Source: Bacillota bacterium
GTDB taxonomy: Bacteria; Bacillota; Clostridia; Lachnospirales; Lachnospiraceae
Direction: 5' to 3'
Length of the DNA stretch: 7,367 nt
NCBI GenBank assembly: GCA_023436765.1
Contig: JAEZHX010000160.1
Span: forward strand, 1-7,367
Part shown: positions 1-6,798 of the stretch, in pieces
Numbering within the stretch: position 1 is the first letter of the stretch
How the letters are laid out: every line of letters starts with the position of its first letter
Translations under genes and position numbers: made by a program
The notes under the pieces: model-generated
Told to the model about the DNA's origin: nothing
The model's input: the letters and a program-made list of their open reading frames with translations, nothing else
The model's database searches: none

Positions 1-542
1 GCCTCAATCAGTCCGTTTACTCCGACAAACGCCAGAATAAAGGTAAATACATTGTCTGTTCCCAAGGTATTCGCAAATCCCTGAATATAATCAGTCTGAT
101 AGAAGAATAAAACCAATGCCCCCATAAAGAACACCGTATTCAGAAGAGGACCGGCAAGACTCGCTATTGCATAGGAAATGTTATTTGTTTTGTCAATCTT
201 CTTAATTCCCGAGAAGATTAAGCCGGCCAGCCATCCCATGAGTATTCTGGGGATCATGGTAACAATAAAGGTTCCGATGGGATTTATTCCTAACAGTGTA
301 GCGCCAAAAGCACTCATTCCAAAGCATTGGATAAAGCTGGTGACACCGAAAACACCTCCCAGAATAGCTCCTGTTACCGGTCCCAATACAATTGCCCCCA
401 CGGTCACCGGTACGACAAGTAAGGTTATCTCCAGACCGGGCGTTCTAATATATCCGATCGGAGTAAATGCCATAATTAATATAATTGCAGTAAAAAGTGC
501 CAGCTGTACCAGTTTGATGGTACGAAGATCTGTTGTAGCCAT
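1..542 (-). CDS. ECF transporter S component (PF12822-like), 3' end outside window
   Basis: This is the substrate-binding membrane subunit of an energy-coupling factor vitamin transporter, which would capture a vitamin or cofactor precursor and work with a shared EcfA/A'/T module not encoded here. The 180 visible residues are very hydrophobic with about six membrane segments (roughly residues 11-29, 37-60, 63-76, 85-110, 122-148, 163-180). They show the family pattern: an N-terminal LALFTAI, then FTPIGYI, a VPVTVGAIVLGPVTGAILGG block, and VNGLIEA near the C-terminus. Family members are about 180-200 residues, so probably only some 20 residues are missing beyond position 1. The ATG at 540-542 is preceded by GGGAGG (549-554) six bases upstream, which fixes the start. 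The substrate cannot be read from sequence; pantothenate (PanT-like) or folate-type subunits of the same Pfam family are plausible. Expression is probably controlled by the attenuator in its long leader. Confidence 0.85.
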   Translation of the reverse strand, partial: MATTDLRTIKLVQLALFTAIILIMAFTPIGYIRTPGLEITLLVVPVTVGAIVLGPVTGAILGGVFGVTSFIQCFGMSAFGATLLGINPIGTFIVTMIPRILMGWLAGLIFSGIKKIDKTNNISYAIASLAGPLLNTVFFMGALVLFFYQTDYIQGFANTLGTDNVFTFILAFVGVNGLIE

Positions 543-888
543 ATCTTTCCTCCCTTTCAATCTAACGTAATATCATTACTGTTAGTATTGGATTCAGACA
601 GTCATTTCATGATAAAAAAAGCACCGATGACATTCAACCATATAAACGGATGAATTCATAGCGGCACTCTGATATCGAACCAAATGAAACGAAACCTCTT
701 AGTTCCTGCCGTTATGGTCAAGACTATCCATATCCTGGTTTTAAGTTATATCTGCAGACAATTCATGATTGCTGCCATCCCTAGTAGATATTTTCTTCCT
801 CGATTCCGCGGCTTTACTTTTCGTCTCCCAAGAGAGTACGTTAGCTGTGCCAGGTAACGAACCGAAGGCTCCAATGTCTTTCTATGAT
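543..888 (-). promoter_or_regulatory. Structured 5' leader with antiterminator; candidate riboswitch of unknown class
   Basis: This is the untranslated leader of the ECF S-component gene, about 345 nt from the predicted start site near 888 to the ATG. It contains small hairpins GAGCC/GGTTC (859-871), CGTTA-CTG/CAG-TAACG (839-859) and TCTC/GAGA (824-835). Next comes an antiterminator: CATAACGGCA (716-707) pairs with TGCCGCTATG (666-657) with a single A.C mismatch. It encloses an 8-bp helix GAACTAAG (705-698) / TTTGGTTC (684-677). The right arm 657-666 is part of the terminator's 5' arm, so the two folds exclude each other. I compared the leader by eye with remembered consensus features of TPP, FMN, THF, cobalamin, SAM, lysine, c-di-AMP, c-di-GMP, preQ1 and T-box elements and found no convincing match. 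That it senses a ligand is inference; the competing helices are visible. Confidence 0.6.
613..668 (-). terminator. Intrinsic terminator inside the leader of the ECF S-component gene
   Basis: Read on the minus strand, AGTGCCG (668-662) pairs with CGGTGCT (626-620). The helix continues inward through ATGA/TCAT, ATTCA/TGAAT and CC/GG to a loop at about 640-647, and seven or more Ts follow at 613-620. It lies about 70 nt upstream of the start codon, within the same transcript, so it would stop transcription before the gene unless disrupted. Its 5' arm is shared with the alternative helix at 657-716, so it looks like a regulated terminator rather than the end of a unit. Confidence 0.8.
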
Positions 889-894
889 GATATT

Positions 895-923
895 ATCATA
901 TGTGATGTTTTATGAAAATGCAA
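895..923 (-). promoter_or_regulatory. Sigma-A-like promoter for the ECF S-component leader
   Basis: On the minus strand there is TTGCAT (-35, 923-918), a 17-bp spacer and TATGAT (-10, 900-895), giving a start near 888. It sits immediately after the stop codon of the CPBP protease gene. No hairpin terminator separates the two genes, so some readthrough from the protease gene into the leader is also possible. Confidence 0.6.
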
Positions 924-933
924 GAGAATTATT

Positions 934-1713
934 TTACTTATTGCAGCTGCTTACTTCCATCCTTCTGTTGATCAAATATAAGAAAACCACCATAACCAAA
1001 AGACCTGCAACGGCTGAAAGGATGAAGGATGCTGTGGTGTTGGGTACCCATACGACCAGGAAGGAAGCTCCATTCACCGCCATATGGAGGAGAACGGAAG
1101 CGGTCAACGACCGGAACCTACGGACAACATAGCCGAAGAGAATACCGATTCCGAAGGCATATGCACCCTGAATAACATTCCAATGATAGATACCGAAGGT
1201 GGCCGCCTGTATCAGATTAGCTCCGTAAAAGGGTAAAGCCGTTTGGAGCTTCGCAAGCATAACCCCTCGGAAAATCAGTTCCTCCGTGATGGGTGCTATG
1301 ATAACCACATACAGAAGGACCACATTTATATTATGGTTCAAAATAGAGTCAACTACCTGCTTGTAATCCTGAAACAACTGCTGCAAGAATGGCTGAAGCA
1401 GACTCATCATGCCGGAAATGGCAAACTGGGTAGCAACTCCTAGGCCTATCAGCAACAGGATACTTTTACCTTGAAATACCTGTCTTGGCAATACAAGCTT
1501 ATAGTAATGAACGGTATTCGCATACCAGAAGAAAAAAATCAGCCCGCACAGGAAGGCTGCTACTGCGCCTACATAATATACCGATATATCCCACAGATCT
1601 GAGCCCGTGGTAATCTTAATTCCGAACTGTAGTATACTAATCAGGGAATACTGCACAAGCATAGCTGCAAAAAAAGGAAGAATCCCCTGGATCAGTCCGA
1701 TTAATCTCTTCAT
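934..1713 (-). CDS. CPBP-family intramembrane metalloprotease (Abi/CAAX protease-like)
   Basis: A polytopic membrane protein of 259 residues with roughly seven or eight hydrophobic segments. It carries the three CPBP signatures in order, numbered from the ATG at 1713: EELIFR (144-149, motif EExxxR), FGIYH (173-177, FxxxH) and HMAVN (210-214, HxxxN). These Glu and His residues form the membrane-embedded catalytic or metal site in the family (Rce1-like CAAX proteases, bacteriocin-immunity and PrsW-like relatives). All are present, so activity is plausible, but the substrate is unknown. The frame can be read upstream to a TTG at 1755. I prefer the ATG at 1711-1713 because GTGAGG lies six bases before it, the TTG has no good ribosome binding site, and MKRLIG is a typical N-terminus leading into the first membrane helix. 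It has its own promoter and is followed closely by the ECF leader promoter. Nothing nearby, such as a bacteriocin or CAAX substrate, reveals its partner. Confidence 0.85.
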   Translation of the reverse strand: MKRLIGLIQGILPFFAAMLVQYSLISILQFGIKITTGSDLWDISVYYVGAVAAFLCGLIFFFWYANTVHYYKLVLPRQVFQGKSILLLIGLGVATQFAISGMMSLLQPFLQQLFQDYKQVVDSILNHNINVVLLYVVIIAPITEELIFRGVMLAKLQTALPFYGANLIQAATFGIYHWNVIQGAYAFGIGILFGYVVRRFRSLTASVLLHMAVNGASFLVVWVPNTTASFILSAVAGLLVMVVFLYLINRRMEVSSCNK

Positions 1714-1777
1714 AGCTAACCTCACTTTAATCTCTATCATACGTATTGATATCAAACCTAACGCATGTCCACCAGAT

Positions 1778-1807
1778 ATTATATTCCAAAGCGTGTAATT
1801 TTCGCAA
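1778..1807 (-). promoter_or_regulatory. Sigma-A-like promoter for the CPBP protease gene
   Basis: On the minus strand there is TTGCGA (1807-1802), an 18-bp spacer and a perfect TATAAT (1783-1778). The predicted start near 1771 gives an untranslated leader of about 58 nt before the preferred ATG at 1713 and only about 16 nt before the alternative TTG at 1755. This also favours the ATG. Confidence 0.6.
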
Positions 1808-1892
1808 GTATTTATCTAACAAGTATCCTTCAATACGGCAAAATCTCCCCTACTACATCATTCAACCTATAGGAATGAACCTATGAATCAGG

Positions 1893-1958
1893 AAAAGGTG
1901 CCGGAACAATCGCACTCGGTGGAAAATTCCACTGCTATCGGTTATTCACAGCACCCTT
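1893..1958 (-). terminator. Possible terminator of the cellobiose phosphorylase gene
   Basis: Ten bases after the phosphorylase stop codon on the minus strand, AAGGGTGC (1958-1951) can pair with GCACCTTTT (1901-1893). This forms an 8-bp closing stem with one G.U that ends in a short T run. Inside it is a perfect small hairpin, GTGGAA/TTCCAC (1919-1932 region). The tail is short and the loop between the outer arms is long, so this is weaker than the other terminators in the window. Confidence 0.35.
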
Positions 1959-1967
1959 GCATCATCT

Positions 1968-4406
1968 CTAGCCTAGAATTACTTCGGCTTCATGAAGCTT
2001 CTTATCTCCATACAGCGGAAGAATATTACCCTCCACTTCCTTACCGTCCACAGTAAGCTTAACAACACCGGTGGATACATGGTTCGGATTCTTGACTGTA
2101 ATCTTATATAAATCACCACGGAATTCTCTGGTAATCGTATAGCCATCCCAGGCCTTCGGTATGGAAGGGTCAATCCTTAAGCCGTCATACTCCGGCTTCA
2201 CACCCAGGATATACTGGGAGATTGCTACGAAATTCCAGGAGGCAGTACCGGTCAGCCAGGAATTCTTCGCCTCACCGAATCGCTTTGCATCCTTACCTGC
2301 AACCATCTGGGAATATACATAGGGCTCCAGGCGGTGGATCTCGGAATACTCCTCCGTATAAGCAGGTGCTATTCTGGCATAATAATCAAAGGCTTTATCA
2401 CCTCTTCCTACCAGTGCTTCCGCTGCCATGATCCATGCATTGTTATGGCAGAAGATACCGGCATTTTCTTTATAACCGGCGGGATAGGTGGAGATTTCAC
2501 CGTACTCAACATAATATTTTGTGAAGGCAGGATTCTGGAGAACCAGACCATACTTGGTACCAAGGCGTTCTTCTACGGCATCCAGAGCTTGCAGTGCTTT
2601 CCCATCCTCTGTGCCGCAATTACCCATGATACACATCCCCTGGGATTCAATGAAGATCTTGCCCTCTTCATTCTCATTGCTGCCGATCTTTCTGCCAAAA
2701 TCATCATAGGCTCTAACAAACCAACTGCCATCCCAGCCATGCTTCATCACGGTTTCACGCATCTTCTTCACTTCTTTATCCGCGCGGGCAGCCTCCTCGG
2801 ATTTTCCGATCTTATTCAGAAGCTGCACATACTCATCGCCGATATAGCAGAACATCCCTGCGATAAATACGGATTCTGCTACCTTACCATCCTTACTGGT
2901 CGAAGTCTGGAAGGATTCTCCCGGTTCAGTGGAGAAGCAGTTTAAGTTCAGGCAATCGTTCCAGTCTGCACGTCCAATCAGCGGAAGCCCATGAGGTCCG
3001 AGATTATGAATGACATGGTCGAAGGAACGCTTTAGGTGATCCAGTAGCGGAGTACTGGTCGATTCATCATTATCAAACGGTGTCATGACATCCAGGATCG
3101 AATAATCACCGGTTTCCTTAATATATGCCACAACGGCAAGAGTCAGCCACAGCGGATCGTCATTAAAGTTGCCGCCGATCTCATCATTCCCCTTCTTGGT
3201 AAGGGGCTGGTACTGATGATAAGCGCCACCGTCCTGTAGCTGCGTAGAGGCCAGATCGATGATCCTCTCTCTGGCACGATCCGGAATCTGATGAACAAAG
3301 CCCAGCAGATCCTGGTTGGAATCGCGGAAGCCCATACCACGGCCGATACCGGATTCAAAATAGGAGGCACTTCTGGATAGATTAAAGGTAACCATACACT
3401 GATACTGGTTCCAGATATTCACCATACGGTTCAGCTTATCATCTGCTGAATTAACTGTATATTTTGAAAGAAGCTTATCCCAGTACTGGGCAAGCTCATC
3501 AAAGGCACGGTCCACGGCCTCTGTAGTAGAGAAGGCTGCAATCATGTCCTCTGCTTTCTTCTTATTAATAATGTTTTTGCTTTCCCATTTTTCTTCAAAT
3601 GCATTCTCGACATATCCTAACAGGAAGATATACTCCTTGGACTCTCCGGGCTGCAGCTCCACATTCAGACAATGGGAAGCAATCGGATGCCAGCCGTCAG
3701 CAACAGAATTATTCGCTTTACCCGCATAAACTGCCTGGGGATTCTCAAAACCATTGTAGGTTCCCATGAAGCTCTCACGGTCAGAGTCAAAGCCCTCCAC
3801 CGGAGCATTCACCGAGAAAAACGCATAATGGTTCCTTCTCTCCTTATATTCGGTCTTGTGATAGATGACAGAGCCCTTGACTTCCACTTCTCCGGTGCTG
3901 TAATTTCTCTGGAAATTTGTCATATCGTCCAGGGCATTCCATAAGCACCATTCCACAAAGGAGAACAGCTTGACCTGTTTCTTCCCGTCGGAAGTATTCC
4001 TAACCACTACTCGGTGTACTTCTGCATTCGTATCCATCGGAACAAAAAATGTGATATCGGTTGCTACTCCTCCCCGCTCCCCGGAAATCTTCGTATAACC
4101 CATACCATGTCTGCATTCGTAGTGCTCCAGTTCCTTCTTCGCCGGAGCCCAACCGGGTGACCAGACATCCCCTCCGTCATTGATATAATAGTACCGTCCG
4201 CCACCTAAGTCGAGGGGAACATTATTATACCTGAAACGGGTAATTCTTCGAAGCTTTGCATCCTTGTAAAAGCTATAGCCCCCGGCAGTATTGGATATTA
4301 AAGAAAAATACTCCTGGGAACCTAAATAGTTAATCCAAGGATACGGTGTCATAGGAGTAGTGATGACATACTCCCTCTTTGAGTCATCAAAATAGCCGTA
4401 TTGCAT
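1968..4406 (-). CDS. Cellobiose phosphorylase (glycoside hydrolase family 94)
   Basis: A cytoplasmic enzyme that reversibly phosphorolyses cellobiose to glucose 1-phosphate and glucose, with inversion, saving ATP during growth on cellulose breakdown products. The 812-residue product matches what I recall of the clostridial enzyme along its whole length and is about the same size (about 811). Landmarks are an N-terminal FFDD-like start with TPYPWINYLG (20-29); an N-terminal beta-sandwich region to about 300; RMVNIWNQYQCMVTFN (327-342); RGMGFRDSNQDLLGFVHQIP (356-375); GRADWNDCLNLN (478-489), whose Asp484 aligns with the family's general acid; NENEEGKIFIESQG (577-590); CHNNAW (653-658) and SWLTGTASWNF (716-726), the phosphate-site region. 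The closeness to cellobiose rather than cellodextrin or chitobiose phosphorylases is judged from memory. No signal peptide is seen. The ATG at 4404-4406 follows AAGGAGG at a 7-base spacing. No transporter or glucosidase lies beside it; it appears monocistronic. Confidence 0.93.
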   Translation of the reverse strand: MQYGYFDDSKREYVITTPMTPYPWINYLGSQEYFSLISNTAGGYSFYKDAKLRRITRFRYNNVPLDLGGGRYYYINDGGDVWSPGWAPAKKELEHYECRHGMGYTKISGERGGVATDITFFVPMDTNAEVHRVVVRNTSDGKKQVKLFSFVEWCLWNALDDMTNFQRNYSTGEVEVKGSVIYHKTEYKERRNHYAFFSVNAPVEGFDSDRESFMGTYNGFENPQAVYAGKANNSVADGWHPIASHCLNVELQPGESKEYIFLLGYVENAFEEKWESKNIINKKKAEDMIAAFSTTEAVDRAFDELAQYWDKLLSKYTVNSADDKLNRMVNIWNQYQCMVTFNLSRSASYFESGIGRGMGFRDSNQDLLGFVHQIPDRARERIIDLASTQLQDGGAYHQYQPLTKKGNDEIGGNFNDDPLWLTLAVVAYIKETGDYSILDVMTPFDNDESTSTPLLDHLKRSFDHVIHNLGPHGLPLIGRADWNDCLNLNCFSTEPGESFQTSTSKDGKVAESVFIAGMFCYIGDEYVQLLNKIGKSEEAARADKEVKKMRETVMKHGWDGSWFVRAYDDFGRKIGSNENEEGKIFIESQGMCIMGNCGTEDGKALQALDAVEERLGTKYGLVLQNPAFTKYYVEYGEISTYPAGYKENAGIFCHNNAWIMAAEALVGRGDKAFDYYARIAPAYTEEYSEIHRLEPYVYSQMVAGKDAKRFGEAKNSWLTGTASWNFVAISQYILGVKPEYDGLRIDPSIPKAWDGYTITREFRGDLYKITVKNPNHVSTGVVKLTVDGKEVEGNILPLYGDKKLHEAEVILG

Positions 4407-4446
4407 GAAAAAACCTCCTTATTTATTAATACTCTCCAATATTTTC

Positions 4447-4475
4447 ATTATATATTGTCCGCTGTATTAGCGCAA
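4447..4475 (-). promoter_or_regulatory. Sigma-A-like promoter for cellobiose phosphorylase
   Basis: On the minus strand there is TTGCGC (4475-4470), a 17-bp spacer and a perfect TATAAT (4452-4447). The start would be near 4440, giving a leader of about 34 nt that carries the AAGGAGG ribosome binding site. Confidence 0.65.
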
Positions 4476-4478
4476 ACA
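4460..4478 (-). promoter_or_regulatory. Candidate LacI/CcpA-type operator (cre-like) over the -35 box
   Basis: TGTTTGCGCTAATA (4478-4465, minus strand) agrees with 11 of 14 positions of the cre consensus TGWAARCGYTWNCW, including the central CG. A smaller dyad, CGCT-N5-AGCG (4460-4472), overlaps it between the -35 and -10 boxes. Catabolite repression or cellobiose-responsive LacI-family control would suit a sugar phosphorylase, and a protein bound here would block the promoter. The match is imperfect, so this is a suggestion. Confidence 0.3.
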
Positions 4479-4533
4479 AATTATTAAGGAATGATAAAAA
4501 AAATTAGAATCAGTGTAGATCACTTACTTCCAG

Positions 4534-4562
4534 TTGACAATTGTAAAAATTTTAAATATACT
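4534..4562 (+). promoter_or_regulatory. Strong sigma-A-like promoter for the 630-residue membrane protein
   Basis: A consensus TTGACA (4534-4539), a 17-bp spacer and TATACT (4557-4562) give a start near 4569. It runs divergently from the cellobiose phosphorylase promoter about 60 bp away. The predicted leader to the start codon is about 185 nt. Confidence 0.7.
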
Positions 4563-4568
4563 ATGGGT

Positions 4569-4753
4569 AGAATTTTGTAATGAAATTGACTGGCAAGCCT
4601 ATGAAAATACTGAATAAGACAAAGCTTTACGTCTTAACCTCTCCTGGGATTTGGTAGCTCAGGTACATTAGGATTTTCATTGACCGCGGCTGAGTCATTT
4701 TTTTTCACTGTAAATTATAACTCATTTGTATCAGTATGATAGGGGGAAATTTA
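4569..4753 (+). promoter_or_regulatory. Long 5' leader with hairpin and terminator-like structure
   Basis: The leader contains a clear hairpin, TAAGAC (4615-4620) / GTCTTA (4631-4636). Further on, GCTCAG (4657-4662) can pair with CTGAGT (4690-4695). Alternatively, a shorter TGAC (4681-4684) / GTCA (4694-4697) hairpin abuts a run of eight Ts (4698-4705), like a weak intrinsic terminator. CCTG (4643-4646) could also pair with CAGG (4660-4663) and disrupt the first of these. The stems are short, so regulated attenuation here is possible but unproven. The ribosome binding site AGGGGG is at 4741-4746. Confidence 0.35.
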
Positions 4754-6646
4754 ATGGATGACATGAACAACAATCAAGGAAGCTCTGGCCAGAATCCAAA
4801 TCCGGATCCTAACCAAATGCCTGGACAGCAGTATCCTAACCAGTTCCAGAACCAGGGACAGAATTTTGACCCATATACGGGTCAGCCGTATGGCCAGAAC
4901 CCAAATCCGAGTTCCGTAAATCAGGAAACCGGAAGCACCTATTGGGAAAACCAGAATGCCGCACAGAATCCTAACCAGGCATATACAGGCCAGCAGAACG
5001 GTCCCACACAGGAAACACCTGAGCAGTTCTATCAGCATTATCAACAGCAGATGGGTGGTAATTCCTATACCGTCCCTCAGCCTCAGATGCAGCCGCCGAA
5101 GAAGCCAAGGAAGAAGCTCGTTGCTTCCCTTATTACAATCGTTCTGGTTCTCGCCATTGCAGGAACAGCTTTTGCTTTTAAGGATAAGATCCTGAACGCT
5201 CTCTCCTTAGGAAGTAAGACTCCGGCAGAATACTACGCTTCAGTTGAGCAGGATGCTCTGAATGCTTCCATCGATAAAATGCTGAAAAGCTATGAAAGCT
5301 TTGACCCCAGCGAGAAAACAGCATATAAGATCACCGCAGATCTTACTTATGATAAAGCGACCCTTAATTCCTTACTGTCAGGCTATCTTGGAATGTCGAT
5401 CGAGGATCTCGAGAGCCAAATCGGAATCTCGCTCGACAGTATCGGCGCTGATATGACAGTAGCAGTTGACGACTCACAGGTTTATGATGAGATACTTCTG
5501 AAGCTGAACAACGTGGATATTATTACTGTGGAGGTTCTTCTCGATACCATCAAGCAGGAAATGCTGATGCGTTTACCGGAACTCAGTCCTGCTTATATAA
5601 GAGAGTCACTCGTCATGTCGGATTACGGAATGGATAGCTCTTACAGTGCCTTAGGAGCTGAATTCGATCAGTTAAGAGATATGAAGCCGGAAGACATCGC
5701 CGATTTCACAAAACGTTATGTGAAGGCTATCACCGAGAACATGAAGAATGTCGAACTTACCAAGGGTGAGGAATTCGAGATTGGTGATACCACCGAGAAA
5801 TGTAATCTTCTAACCGTAACCATAGATGAAGAAACCCTGGAAGATATTCTGAAAGCAGTCCTTGAAGAAGCAAAGGATGACAAATTTATCCTTGATCTTC
5901 TTCCGATGTTTAATCTATCCGAAGATCAATATATTGATGCTTTAGAAGAAGCAAGCAATGAGCTTGAGAACAGCTTCTCCGGTTCCATGGATGGCGAAAT
6001 CGTAATGGAGGTATACGTAACAAAAGATGGCAAGATCATCGGCCGTAACATTGAAGTATTCTCCGACGGAGAATCACAGGGCGTTCTAAGCTATGGTATA
6101 GCAACCAAGGGCAAGGATAGCGAATTTGAATTCTATATTGAAGATTCCTCAGAAACCAAATTAGTAGAGGTTACCGGAAGTCACACCAAGGAAAATGAGG
6201 CTTATACCGGTGAAGCAGAGATCACAGTCTACGGTGAAGATTTCGGAATGGGTTCCATGAGCTTTAATATTGAATATGAAGATCTCCGTACCGAGGTTAA
6301 GGACAATAAGGCTTATAGCTACGGTAAGGTCACCTTATCCTCTATGGTACTCATGGGAATGGAATTCAGTATTGAGTATGATGTGGTTGACGGCATTCAG
6401 CATTCTAAACTCTCTGTTGGCATGGGAGGTACCTCCATCGTTGGTTTGGATATTACTGCTGAGCAGCTGAAGGACTTTGATATCCCTAAGGTTGACGGCT
6501 CCGCACAGATCTTTGATGCCTATGATACGTCCGGCTATGAAGCAACCCTGAATTTCGAGCAGTTCATCAGTGATCTGTCCGGCAAACTGGGTGTGGACCT
6601 GAATTCCATCCTAGAGAGCTTAATGTACTCCGACTTTTACTATTAA
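4754..6646 (+). CDS. Membrane-anchored extracellular protein of unknown function with Q/N/P-rich cytoplasmic tail
   Basis: I do not recognise a named function. Numbered from the ATG at 4754, residues 1-110 are low complexity, rich in Asn, Gln, Pro, Gly and Tyr (repeated NPNPDPNQ-, YTGQ- and QNPN-like units). A basic stretch PKKPRKK (about 115-121) and one membrane helix follow (about 122-142, LVASLITIVLVLAIAGTAFAF). The basic residues before the helix predict a cytoplasmic tail and an extracellular C-terminal part of about 485 residues. That part is acidic and Ser/Thr-rich, begins with KTPAEYYASVEQDALNASI, and alternates helical stretches with many short amphipathic strands towards the C-terminus, with few Cys; it may be a binding or folding module. 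No catalytic motif or sorting signal is evident. The frame opens at an ATG at 4736, but the one at 4754 is chosen because AGGGGG sits seven bases upstream. It is monocistronic, with a strong promoter and a strong terminator. Confidence 0.8.
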   Translation: MDDMNNNQGSSGQNPNPDPNQMPGQQYPNQFQNQGQNFDPYTGQPYGQNPNPSSVNQETGSTYWENQNAAQNPNQAYTGQQNGPTQETPEQFYQHYQQQMGGNSYTVPQPQMQPPKKPRKKLVASLITIVLVLAIAGTAFAFKDKILNALSLGSKTPAEYYASVEQDALNASIDKMLKSYESFDPSEKTAYKITADLTYDKATLNSLLSGYLGMSIEDLESQIGISLDSIGADMTVAVDDSQVYDEILLKLNNVDIITVEVLLDTIKQEMLMRLPELSPAYIRESLVMSDYGMDSSYSALGAEFDQLRDMKPEDIADFTKRYVKAITENMKNVELTKGEEFEIGDTTEKCNLLTVTIDEETLEDILKAVLEEAKDDKFILDLLPMFNLSEDQYIDALEEASNELENSFSGSMDGEIVMEVYVTKDGKIIGRNIEVFSDGESQGVLSYGIATKGKDSEFEFYIEDSSETKLVEVTGSHTKENEAYTGEAEITVYGEDFGMGSMSFNIEYEDLRTEVKDNKAYSYGKVTLSSMVLMGMEFSIEYDVVDGIQHSKLSVGMGGTSIVGLDITAEQLKDFDIPKVDGSAQIFDAYDTSGYEATLNFEQFISDLSGKLGVDLNSILESLMYSDFYY

Positions 6647-6686
6647 TTTCAAAGCCAGAACTAAACTATAATATATAAACCTAATT

Positions 6687-6736
6687 AAGGAGTTGTCCAC
6701 CGGCGGTTGAAAAACCGCTTGTGACAGCTCCTTTTT
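6687..6736 (+). terminator. Strong intrinsic terminator of the 630-residue protein gene
   Basis: An 11-bp outer stem, AAGGAGTTGTC (6687-6697) / GACAGCTCCTT (6723-6733) with one G.U, encloses a second perfect 6-bp hairpin, GCGGTT/AACCGC (6703-6718) with a GAAA tetraloop. A T run follows (6732-6736). It lies 40 bp after the stop codon. Confidence 0.9.
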
Positions 6737-6798
6737 GATACATTATGAACAACACCTGCTGTTACCTATCGCCTTCTTTAATAATCAAAAGAAAACCT

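Noticed and set aside
178..570. Open frame of 130 codons on the plus strand at the left end
   Set aside because: It is the antisense shadow of the ECF S-component gene, which has the ribosome binding site, membrane pattern and family motifs on the minus strand.
657..716. T-box antiterminator
   Set aside because: No AGGGTGGTACCGCG-type sequence is found, and no recognisable specifier-loop stem I is seen.
717..888. c-di-AMP (ydaO-type) riboswitch suggested by ACAGCTAAC in the leader
   Set aside because: The expected upstream conserved segments of that class are not present in the right order, and here ACAGCTAAC is just one side of a small local hairpin (839-859).
1714..1755. N-terminal extension of the CPBP protease to a TTG start
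   Set aside because: It would start only about 16 nt after the predicted transcription start with no good ribosome binding site, whereas the ATG at 1713 has GTGAGG at the right distance.
1858..1888. Overlapping palindromes and AACCTAT direct repeats downstream of the phosphorylase gene
   Set aside because: They are short and AT-rich, without a T run or promoter relationship on either strand, so no function can be supported.
2334..2945. Open frame of 203 codons on the plus strand
   Set aside because: It lies wholly antisense to the cellobiose phosphorylase gene, whose protein matches its family throughout; no ribosome binding site or recognisable domain.
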